Positions 1 to 5,443 of a stretch of 6,804 nt of DNA are shown piece by piece. The notes beneath the pieces were generated by a model, which was given only the letters and a program-made list of their open reading frames with translations, was not told where the DNA came from and made no database searches. Each line of letters starts with the position of its first letter. Positions within the stretch are counted from its first letter, which is position 1. The translations under genes and the position numbers were made by a program. The DNA is taken from positions 1 to 6,804 of the forward strand of contig JAUWTR010000093.1 in assembly GCA_030614645.1 (NCBI GenBank), given 5' to 3'. The stretch is from Candidatus Aminicenantota bacterium (GTDB lineage: Bacteria; Acidobacteriota; Aminicenantia; Aminicenantales; Aminicenantaceae).

Positions 1-73
1 AATAAGAAATTGAAAGTTCATCCAGTACTTTGATAAAAGGTTTTAATACTAATAGAATATTAGTAGATTCCAT
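1..73 (-). CDS. Nucleotidyltransferase-like protein, N-terminal fragment (runs off the left edge)
   Basis: The reverse strand from the ATG at 73-71 is open to the window edge and encodes 24 codons, reading MESTNILLVLKPFIKVLDEL followed by SISY. This matches the start I know from a family of bacterial nucleotidyltransferase-fold proteins, in which a stretch like 'LLLALKPVIEALERLGIPYYIGGSVAS' precedes the GGS catalytic motif. Here the sequence ends just before the point where GGS would be expected, so no catalytic residue is visible. The start lies 4 nt after the stop of the small gene at 78-326, which implies co-transcription and possibly translational coupling. In this family a small protein of about 80 residues commonly sits directly upstream, as it does here. 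The cellular role is not known to me; a toxin-antitoxin or phage-defence role is possible for paired nucleotidyltransferases but cannot be shown from this fragment. Confidence 0.6.
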   Translation of the reverse strand, partial: MESTNILLVLKPFIKVLDELSISY

Positions 74-77
74 AGTA

Positions 78-326
78 CTATCCGTTTAAATATTCATTTA
101 CCCGGGTAGCTAAATCTTTACCATATTGATAACTAATAAATAACAAGTTTAGTTCTTTATCATCAAGATTCTGATTAGTTATTGCTAATGCACGTTTTGA
201 AAGATGAATAGTTGTCTCTGAAAGAGAGCACACTTGAGCAAATTTTTTTGTTATACTTTGTTTTTTCAGCAAAGAAATTTGTATTTTTTCAATTTGAGGA
301 TGGGTGTCAACTGATTGGGTTTTCAT
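78..326 (-). CDS. Small conserved protein of unknown function paired with a nucleotidyltransferase
   Basis: This 82-residue protein is probably real. It begins with a polar segment (residues 1-10), then has a pattern 'IEKIQISLLKKQSITKKF' (13-30), a helical middle, and ends with 'YGKDLATRVNEYL'. I recognise this layout from a widespread uncharacterised family of about 80 residues ('...IQLELLRQATPAQKL...YGPELAARVR...') often encoded just before a nucleotidyltransferase-like gene, and such a gene begins 4 nt downstream. There is no signal peptide and no membrane segment. Residues 23-45 (ITKKFAQVCSLSETTIHLSK) could form a helix-turn-helix-like unit, but this is only an impression. The start is the ATG at 326-324; a modest AGGTG (344-340) lies 13 nt upstream. 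The gene is visibly more AT-rich than the operon to its right, which suggests a different history. Function unknown. Confidence 0.65.
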   Translation of the reverse strand: MKTQSVDTHPQIEKIQISLLKKQSITKKFAQVCSLSETTIHLSKRALAITNQNLDDKELNLLFISYQYGKDLATRVNEYLNG

Positions 327-517
327 GATATGTAAAATACACCTATTTCTTAAAATATGAAAGATATTCTTGTAATATGATTATTTTTCATCGAATCATT
401 ATCACTAGATTTCAAGTGGAATACCCATTTTTTTAAATGAGGTTAAGCGCCTTTTAGATAAACATTGGCAATAGGGCTGATTAATTTGTATAGTATTATT
501 CGTAAACGGGAGAGAAT
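327..517. other. Divergent intergenic region
   Basis: This AT-rich 191-nt region separates the minus-strand pair from the plus-strand sugar operon and must hold the start signals for both. A plausible plus-strand promoter lies at 465-494. I found no convincing promoter for the minus strand. An imperfect operator-like inverted repeat (ATGATT at 377-382, AATCAT at 394-399, 11 nt apart) lies in the middle; 6-bp arms in AT-rich DNA are weak evidence. No further open frame with a ribosome binding site was seen. Confidence 0.5.
465..494 (+). promoter_or_regulatory. Predicted sigma-70-type promoter of the sugar operon
   Basis: TTGGCA (465-470) matches TTGACA at 5 of 6 positions. TATAGT (489-494) matches TATAAT at 5 of 6, with an 18-nt spacer. 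Transcription would begin near 501, just before the GGGAG ribosome binding site (508-512), which is 5 nt from the ATG at 518. The leader would therefore be very short. The prediction rests on sequence only. Confidence 0.45.
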
Positions 518-1864
518 ATGAAAAAAGTGACAAGACGAGAATTTTTAGGCAAATCAGCTTATACTTTAGCAGGGACAACTGCGCTTATCGCTGGTTTTGA
601 GTCAGCTGTAAATGTCAAAGCTGCCTCAAGAAAAGTTAGTCCTGGCGATAAAATCCATATCGCCCTGATCGGAAGCGGAGGTATGGGAAAAGCCAATCTT
701 AGTGATTTTCTTCGTATTCCGGAAGTGGAATGCTTGGCAGTTGCAGATGTTGATGAAAAACATCTTGCTGAAGGAGTAAAGATCGTTGAGGAAAACCGTA
801 GCAAAAAACCTGAGGCATACAAGGACTTCCGCAAGATAATCGACCGCCAGGATATAGATGCTATAATTGTGGCCACCCCTGATCACTGGCATGCTCTGCC
901 TACCATCTATGCCTGTCAAAGCGGCAAAGACGTATATGTAGAAAAACCGCTGGCCACCACCATAGAAGAGGGGAGAGCCATGGTAAATGCCGCCCACAAG
1001 TTCAACCGTATAGTCCAGGTCGGTACTCAACAGCGCAGTGCGGCCCACTTCCAGGATGCTGTTTCCTTTGTACGATCTGGAAAACTTGGGAAACTGCGGA
1101 TGCTCCGCTCCTGGACGTATTTGGACTGGAAGGGGAGACTGGGTCATCCGCCTGACGAAAAGCCTCCTGTGCATATAGATTATGATTTCTGGCTGGGTCC
1201 TGCACCCAAGCGGCCTTATAATCCGATGAGGGTTCATCATAATTTCCGCTGGTTCTGGGACTATTCCGGCGGCCTTATGACTGACTGGGGGGCGCATATG
1301 GTGGATGTTGTCATGTGGGCCATGCAGGAAGACCCGAAAGGGGCTATGGCCATTGGAGGCAAATACGGTTTTCCGGATGATATCCGGGAGACGCCGGATA
1401 CACAGCAGTCCATTGTGGAGTTTAAAAGTTTCTCCTTACTGTGGGAGCATATGATCGGCTGTGGTATAGGCCCCTGGCAGCGAGAACATGGGGTAGAGTT
1501 TCATGGAGAAAACGGAATCCTTGTTGTAGACCGGGGAGGATGGGAAGTCCATTCCGAAACTGATAGTTTTAAACAGCCAAACCGGATTAACCGGATGCAG
1601 TCTGTACCCAGGCAGGGCAGCTCAAGAGATTATCACTTCACGCATGTGAAGAACTTTTTAGACTGTATGAAGAGCAGGAAAAAACCGGTTGCTGATGTGG
1701 AAATCGGCCATAAGTCTGTAATTGCCTGTCACTTGGCAAATATTGCAGTACGCCTGCAGAGGTATGTGCTATGGGATGCAGATAAAGAGAAGATAATCGG
1801 AGATCCGGAAGGCCAGAAACTGGTAAAAAGCCATTACCGGAAACCCTGGGTGCTCCCGACCTAA
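518..1864 (+). CDS. Gfo/Idh/MocA-family oxidoreductase with a twin-arginine signal
   Basis: This 448-residue protein is an NAD(P)-dependent sugar or inositol oxidoreductase by family. Its N-terminus carries a twin-arginine export signal: TRREFLGKS (residues 5-13), a hydrophobic stretch (about 16-27) and a possible cleavage site near VKAAS (33-37). The Rossmann domain follows, with the dinucleotide loop IGSGGMGKA (51-59), ADVDE (76-80) at the end of the second strand, and the family's EKP motif with its conserved lysine at 142-144. The C-terminal substrate domain contains HHNFRWFWDYSGG (240-252) and DWGAHMVD (256-263), whose His260 occupies the usual catalytic position. The length is normal for the exported subgroup common in Planctomycetota and Bacteroidota. 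The start is the ATG at 518, supported by GGGAG at 508-512 and by the complete signal peptide. TAT export implies that the protein folds around its cofactor before leaving the cytoplasm. It is the first gene of the plus-strand series; 112 nt separate it from the next. Family is sure, substrate unknown. Confidence 0.93.
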   Translation: MKKVTRREFLGKSAYTLAGTTALIAGFESAVNVKAASRKVSPGDKIHIALIGSGGMGKANLSDFLRIPEVECLAVADVDEKHLAEGVKIVEENRSKKPEAYKDFRKIIDRQDIDAIIVATPDHWHALPTIYACQSGKDVYVEKPLATTIEEGRAMVNAAHKFNRIVQVGTQQRSAAHFQDAVSFVRSGKLGKLRMLRSWTYLDWKGRLGHPPDEKPPVHIDYDFWLGPAPKRPYNPMRVHHNFRWFWDYSGGLMTDWGAHMVDVVMWAMQEDPKGAMAIGGKYGFPDDIRETPDTQQSIVEFKSFSLLWEHMIGCGIGPWQREHGVEFHGENGILVVDRGGWEVHSETDSFKQPNRINRMQSVPRQGSSRDYHFTHVKNFLDCMKSRKKPVADVEIGHKSVIACHLANIAVRLQRYVLWDADKEKIIGDPEGQKLVKSHYRKPWVLPT

Positions 1865-1931
1865 ATTATTTCTAAAAATGCAAAATGGAACAAAAACTAG
1901 AGTAATTCATGGTTATTCGTAGTTATTAACC

Positions 1932-1962
1932 TGGATTATTCACGAGTTTTATGAATAATTCA
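1932..1962 (+). promoter_or_regulatory. Inverted repeat / RNA hairpin abutting the ribosome binding site
   Basis: The arms TGGATTATTCA (1932-1942) and TGAATAATTCA (1952-1962) can pair over 11 bp with one G-U wobble around a 9-nt loop. The purine-rich ribosome binding site GGGAGGAGG (1963-1971) begins at the next base, 5 nt before the ATG at 1977. No U-run follows the stem, so a terminator is unlikely. As DNA it could be a repressor operator; as RNA it could stabilise the 5' end of a processed transcript or modulate initiation. The geometry is seen directly; the role is inferred. Confidence 0.5.
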
Positions 1963-1976
1963 GGGAGGAGGGAGAT

Positions 1977-2831
1977 ATGAAAAAAACGAAACGCCGGGAT
2001 TTTTTAAAGCTTGCCGGTATGGGAATTGCAGCAACATCGCTTCCTCAGATTGGGGGAGCTTCTAAAGCCGGGAGTCTGGAAAGATCGGTAAAATCAGATA
2101 CCCCTTTTACCCTGGGAATGGCTTCTTACACTTTCCGTAAATTTGATCTAGAAGATACCCTGGCAATGACTAAAAGGCTGGGACTTAAGAGAATTACCTT
2201 TAAGAGCTTTCACCTTCCTTTGGAGAGTAAAAAAGAGGAGATAAACTCAACAGTCAGTAAGGTCAAAGCCGCCGGACTCGAGCTTTATGGAGGTGGGGTT
2301 ATATATATGAAAAACAGGGGAGAGGTAGACCGTGCTTTTGAGTATGCAAGTTCTGCGGGTATGAATATGATAATAGGCGTACCTGCACCTGGTCTTTTGG
2401 CATTAGTCGATAATAAGGTCAAAGAATATGATATTAAAGTAGCTATTCATAATCATGGGCCGATCGATAAAGTCTATCCTACTCCAGCAAGTGCTTATGA
2501 AAAGATTAAAAACCTGGACCGGCGTATTGGTCTGTGTATTGATATAGGACATACGCAACGGGCCGGGGTTGATCCCTCAGTAGCAGCGGAAAGATTTGCC
2601 GACCGATTACTTGATGTACATATAAAAGATGTTTCTGCCGCCTCTAAAGAAGGGCAGACTATCGAGATTGGCAGGGGTGTGATCGATATACCAAAATTTC
2701 TCCGGACTTTGCTTAAGATCGGCTATAAAGGAACCGCTTCTTTTGAGTTTGAAAAGGATGCTGATGATCCGCTTCCCGGAGTGGCGGAATCACTCGGTTA
2801 TGTAAAAGGAGTGCTTGCAGTTGTTGATTGA
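1977..2831 (+). CDS. Sugar phosphate isomerase/epimerase-like TIM-barrel protein with a twin-arginine signal
   Basis: This 284-residue protein belongs to the xylose-isomerase-like TIM barrel superfamily (sugar phosphate isomerases/epimerases, AP endonuclease family 2 fold). The N-terminus KRRDFLKLAGMGIAA (5-19) is a textbook TAT signal with R-R-x-F-L-K. Mature barrel features in order: FTLGMASYTFR (44-54, first strand), AIHNHGP (156-162), LCIDIGH (186-192), LLDVHIKD (211-218) and ASFEFEKD (254-261). Asp189, His215 and Glu257 fall where metal ligands of this superfamily usually lie. The strand that often ends in a ligand Glu reads IHNH here, which I associate with a subfamily common in Planctomycetota-type genomes. 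The start is the ATG at 1977 with a strong AGGAGG at 1966-1971. The 3' end overlaps the kinase gene by 11-17 nt, so the two are surely co-transcribed. The protein probably interconverts ketose/aldose or epimeric sugars outside the cytoplasm, but its substrate cannot be read from the sequence. Confidence 0.9.
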   Translation: MKKTKRRDFLKLAGMGIAATSLPQIGGASKAGSLERSVKSDTPFTLGMASYTFRKFDLEDTLAMTKRLGLKRITFKSFHLPLESKKEEINSTVSKVKAAGLELYGGGVIYMKNRGEVDRAFEYASSAGMNMIIGVPAPGLLALVDNKVKEYDIKVAIHNHGPIDKVYPTPASAYEKIKNLDRRIGLCIDIGHTQRAGVDPSVAAERFADRLLDVHIKDVSAASKEGQTIEIGRGVIDIPKFLRTLLKIGYKGTASFEFEKDADDPLPGVAESLGYVKGVLAVVD

Positions 2832-3813
2832 AGAATATGCTTATGCCCGGGCTGGATTGTTAGGCAATCCTTCGGATGGGTATTTTGGTAAAACTATAGC
2901 CATATCTATAAAAAATTTCCGTGCTTGGGTCAGATTGATAGAGAGTTCTGAACTGAGGATTGTTGCCCAAGATCAGGATGCTTCTGAGTACCGGAGTATA
3001 AAGGATATGGTCGAAAAGATCAGTATGTACGGGTATTATGGCGGAGTACGCCTTATAAAAGCGGCAATAAAGATTTTTTTTGAATACTGCCGGGAAAATG
3101 ATTTCAGGCTTGGTGAGAAAAATTTTACGATCCGCTATGATTCTACAATCCCCCGCCAGCTTGGCCTGGGAGGTTCAAGTGCCATTATCACGGCTGCCTT
3201 ACGGGCGCTTATGAGGTTTTATCAAGTAGATATACCGAAAAATGTCCTACCATCTCTTATTCTGGATGCGGAAAATGTGGAGCTGGGTATTAATGCCGGT
3301 TTTATGGACCGGGTCATCCAGGTTTATGAGGGGTGTGTTTATATGGACCTGGACCGGGAGTATATAAAAACACACGGTTACGGAAAATATGAATCCCTGG
3401 AACCAAAACTTTTACCCCGGCTTTTCCTCGCCTATAAACCTGCCCTGGGGAAAGTGTCGGGGCAGGTGTTAAATGATATGCGAATAGCTTTTGAAAGAGG
3501 GGACTCTTTTGTGGTTAAAACTTTAGAAAAGATTGCAGATATCGCTGAGATCGGGAAAAAGTTATTGGTTGAAGGAGATAAAGAAGGTTTGTTTGAAATT
3601 ATGAATGAAAATTTTAACCTGCGTAGCCGGATCATGAAGATAAGCAACAGCAACAAAAAAATGATCCAGATTGCCCGCCAATGCGGAGCTTCAGCTAAGT
3701 TTGCCGGTTCCGGCGGGGCGATAATCGGAATGTATAAAGATAAGGATATGTTTTCCGGGCTGGCTGCAGAATTTGATAAGATCCAGGTTAGGATAATAAA
3801 ACCAACTATATGA
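2821..3813 (+). CDS. GHMP-superfamily sugar kinase, glucuronokinase-like
   Basis: This 330-residue cytosolic kinase has the three GHMP signatures (numbered from the 2821 start): AYARAGLLGNPSDGYFGKTI (7-26), the ATP-binding loop IPRQLGLGGSSAI (110-122), and KFAGSGGAI (293-301). Asp163 in NAGFMDRV matches the catalytic Asp of the family. From memory of plant glucuronokinase, segments such as GYYGGVRL, NFT-x-x-YD, IPRQ-x-GL-x-GSSAI, DRV-x-QVY and ASKF-x-GSGGA are shared nearly in register from end to end. The best guess is therefore phosphorylation of D-glucuronate, or a related sugar acid, at the anomeric carbon. No alignment was run; another hexose, heptose or uronate substrate remains possible. 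The start is a TTG. Three in-frame TTGs lie at 2815, 2821 and 2824; AAGGAG at 2806-2811 sits 9 nt before the 2821 TTG, 3 nt before 2815 and 12 nt before 2824, so 2821 is preferred. It overlaps the isomerase gene, suggesting translational coupling, and precedes the TRAP genes by 99 nt. Confidence 0.85.
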   Translation: MLIEEYAYARAGLLGNPSDGYFGKTIAISIKNFRAWVRLIESSELRIVAQDQDASEYRSIKDMVEKISMYGYYGGVRLIKAAIKIFFEYCRENDFRLGEKNFTIRYDSTIPRQLGLGGSSAIITAALRALMRFYQVDIPKNVLPSLILDAENVELGINAGFMDRVIQVYEGCVYMDLDREYIKTHGYGKYESLEPKLLPRLFLAYKPALGKVSGQVLNDMRIAFERGDSFVVKTLEKIADIAEIGKKLLVEGDKEGLFEIMNENFNLRSRIMKISNSNKKMIQIARQCGASAKFAGSGGAIIGMYKDKDMFSGLAAEFDKIQVRIIKPTI

Positions 3814-3892
3814 AAAGCAGAGAAAAGCAGTAAAAACAGTAAAGGCAGAGAAAAACAGGGAAGGCAGGAAAAGCAGGAAAAACAGTGGGCAG
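3814..3892. repeat. Purine-rich degenerate tandem repeat, CAG every 9-10 nt
   Basis: Between the kinase stop and the DctP start, CAG triplets occur at 3818, 3828, 3837, 3846, 3856, 3865, 3874, 3883 and 3890. The spacings are 10, 9, 9, 10, 9, 9, 9 and 7 nt. Each is preceded by A-rich purines, giving a unit near AAAAGCAGR. The plus strand here is almost free of pyrimidines except for the C of each CAG and a few Ts. It has the look of a decayed minisatellite or a multi-site binding array; no function is known to me. Confidence 0.7.
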
Positions 3893-3912
3893 TATATTGC
3901 AAGATTTTAACT

Positions 3913-4905
3913 ATGAAACAATGTAACAATGTAGCAATTTTCTTCATATCCTATCTAGTATTATCTCTTCTTCTGGCAGGCTGTAAAACTGATAGCAGGA
4001 TTACTGTGATAAAGTTAGGTCATGGGCTTGCTCCCACTCATCCTGTCCACATGGCTATGGAATTAATGGCTGACCTGGTTGCAGAAAGATCACAGGGCCG
4101 CATGCGTATAGATATCTATCCCAGTGAGCAGTTGGGTTCGGAGCGGGAATGCCTGGAGCTGCTTCAGATCGGAAGCCTGGGTATGACTAAAGTGTCCTGT
4201 AGTGTATTGGAAGGTTTTGTGCCGGCCATGAGCATCTTGAGCCTGCCTTATTTATTCCGGGATAAAGAGCATCGTTTTAAAGCCCTGGAAGGGGAGGCCG
4301 GACAGAAACTTCTTTTAGCAGGTGAGAAATACTGGCTGCGCGGGCTTTGTTATTATGATGCTGGAAGCCGTAGTTTTTACACTAAAGATAAGCCTGTCTT
4401 AAGTCCCTCTGACCTGGAAGGGATCAAGGTGCGCACTCAGGAAAGCCCGACTTCTATGCGCATGGTTACTGCTCTTGGTGGATCACCTACGCCGATCGCC
4501 TGGGGTGAGCTTTATTCAGCTCTCCAGCAGGGAGTGGTTGACGGTGCGGAAAATAACCCGCCCAGCTTTCATCTTTCCCGGCATTATGAGGTATGCAAGT
4601 TCTATTCTCTGGATGAACATACTGCTGTTCCAGATGTACTTATAGTCAGCACCAAAGTATGGCAAAGCCTTTCTTCTGAGTTTAAATCCATACTTCAGGA
4701 AGCGGCAGAGGAATCTGCCCTTTATCAAAAAAAACTGTGGGAAAAAGCGACTCAACGGGCTTTGGAGGAAGTGCAGGCGCAAGGTGTCAAAATTTATTAT
4801 CCTGACAAGAGGTTGTTTGCAGACAAAGTGAATTCTTTATACAAGGAATATGAGGATCAGCCGGAGATTAACCGGATCATTCAGAAGATAAAGGCGGTCA
4901 GATGA
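3913..4905 (+). CDS. dctP: TRAP transporter substrate-binding lipoprotein (DctP family)
   Basis: This 330-residue protein is the extracytoplasmic receptor of a tripartite ATP-independent periplasmic transporter. Residues 1-23 are a lipoprotein signal peptide ending in the lipobox LAGC (21-24), so Cys24 should be lipidated and anchor it to a membrane. Family marks include IKLGHGLAPTHPVH (33-46), IYPSEQLGSERE (68-79), LPYLFRD (111-117), DLEGIKVRTQESP (167-179) and WGELYSALQQGVVDGAENN (197-215). Arg174 is the conserved arginine that in characterised DctP proteins binds the ligand carboxylate, so the ligand is very probably an organic or sugar acid. Next to a glucuronokinase-like gene, a uronate is the leading candidate. 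The start at 3913 is set by the signal peptide; no ATG, GTG or TTG occurs in frame between the kinase stop and this ATG. No Shine-Dalgarno sequence is visible in the preceding 20 nt, which is odd for this operon. Its stop overlaps the dctQ start (ATGA). The symbol is the family name, not a C4-dicarboxylate claim. Confidence 0.9.
   Translation: MKQCNNVAIFFISYLVLSLLLAGCKTDSRITVIKLGHGLAPTHPVHMAMELMADLVAERSQGRMRIDIYPSEQLGSERECLELLQIGSLGMTKVSCSVLEGFVPAMSILSLPYLFRDKEHRFKALEGEAGQKLLLAGEKYWLRGLCYYDAGSRSFYTKDKPVLSPSDLEGIKVRTQESPTSMRMVTALGGSPTPIAWGELYSALQQGVVDGAENNPPSFHLSRHYEVCKFYSLDEHTAVPDVLIVSTKVWQSLSSEFKSILQEAAEESALYQKKLWEKATQRALEEVQAQGVKIYYPDKRLFADKVNSLYKEYEDQPEINRIIQKIKAVR
3917..3938 (+). repeat. 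Short 8-nt tandem repeat at the DctP start
   Basis: AACAATGT occurs twice in tandem (3917-3924 and 3925-3932), followed by a partial degenerate copy AGCAAT (3933-3938). It lies directly after the start codon and encodes the polar residues before the signal-peptide core. Each full unit contains an out-of-frame ATG followed at once by TAA or TAG. Confidence 0.6.
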
Positions 4906-5426
4906 GCTGGAAAAAAGCAAAAGATAAAGTCGATAGTATTTTGGCTTGGACTCTTATTGTGCTTATGGCAGCTAATGTGTTTAATGTGCTGTGGCAAGTA
5001 TTTACCAGGTTTATCCTGAAAAACCCGAGTGCTTTTACAGAGGAGCTGGCCCGCTTCCTTCTCATCTGGGTCGGATTACTGGGTGCTGCCTATGCTACCG
5101 GCCGGAAAATGCATCTGGCTATTGAAGTTATCCTGGAAAGGCTTGAGGGAAAGATAAGGGAAATTGCTGAATTTGCCATCCAGTTTTTTATTTTACTTTT
5201 TGCGCTTCTCGTAATGGTTGTTGGCGGGATTCGTCTTGTTGGTATCACCCTGGCACTTGAGCAGATTTCCGCAGCCCTCAGGATCAAGTTAGGATATGTC
5301 TATCTGGTGCTGCCTATAAGCGGGTTGCTTATTATGTTTTATGCTTTAGTTTTTATGGTAGAGAGGATCAAGGGAAAAGAGATACAGGAGCCAGTACTTA
5401 AGGCAGTAAATAAGGAAGGGATTTGA
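4902..5426 (+). CDS. dctQ: TRAP transporter small permease subunit (DctQ family)
   Basis: This 174-residue inner-membrane protein has four predicted membrane helices, at about 13-38, 46-66, 90-116 and 130-153. That is the normal topology and size for DctQ. The family signature is clear: FTEELARFLLIWVGLLGAAY (45-64) followed by RKMHLAIEV (68-76). DctQ binds the large DctM subunit and is needed for transport; it is thought to help the loaded receptor engage the membrane complex. The start codon overlaps the dctP stop in ATGA (4902-4905), with AAGGCGG at 4891-4897 as ribosome binding site, so translation is probably coupled to dctP. The dctM gene follows after 17 nt. Separate dctQ and dctM genes, rather than a fused permease, is the more common arrangement. 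Nothing is truncated. Confidence 0.93.
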   Translation: MSWKKAKDKVDSILAWTLIVLMAANVFNVLWQVFTRFILKNPSAFTEELARFLLIWVGLLGAAYATGRKMHLAIEVILERLEGKIREIAEFAIQFFILLFALLVMVVGGIRLVGITLALEQISAALRIKLGYVYLVLPISGLLIMFYALVFMVERIKGKEIQEPVLKAVNKEGI

Positions 5427-5443
5427 AGTAAGGGAAAATAGAA

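Noticed and set aside
377..399. ATGATT / AATCAT inverted repeat as an operator
   Set aside because: Arms of 6 bp with an 11-nt spacer are common by chance in such AT-rich DNA; noted only within the intergenic entry.
414..434. Terminator-like structure: AAGTGG, 5-nt loop, CCATTT then Ts
   Set aside because: The stem is only 6 bp with a G-U pair and is AT-rich, and no plus-strand gene lies upstream to be terminated.
626..1297. Minus-strand open frame of 223 codons within the oxidoreductase gene
   Set aside because: It lies wholly antisense to a gene with clear family motifs, has no recognisable domain and no supporting start signal; treated as a shadow.
3814..3892. CRISPR array
   Set aside because: The unit is 9-10 nt and degenerate, with no 20-40-nt conserved repeat, no unique spacers and no cas gene nearby.
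3432..3947. Minus-strand open frame of 171 codons across the kinase 3' end and the repeat
   Set aside because: It is antisense to two well-supported genes. Its Cys/Phe/Leu-rich N-terminal region is simply the complement of the purine-rich repeat, and no recognisable domain appears.
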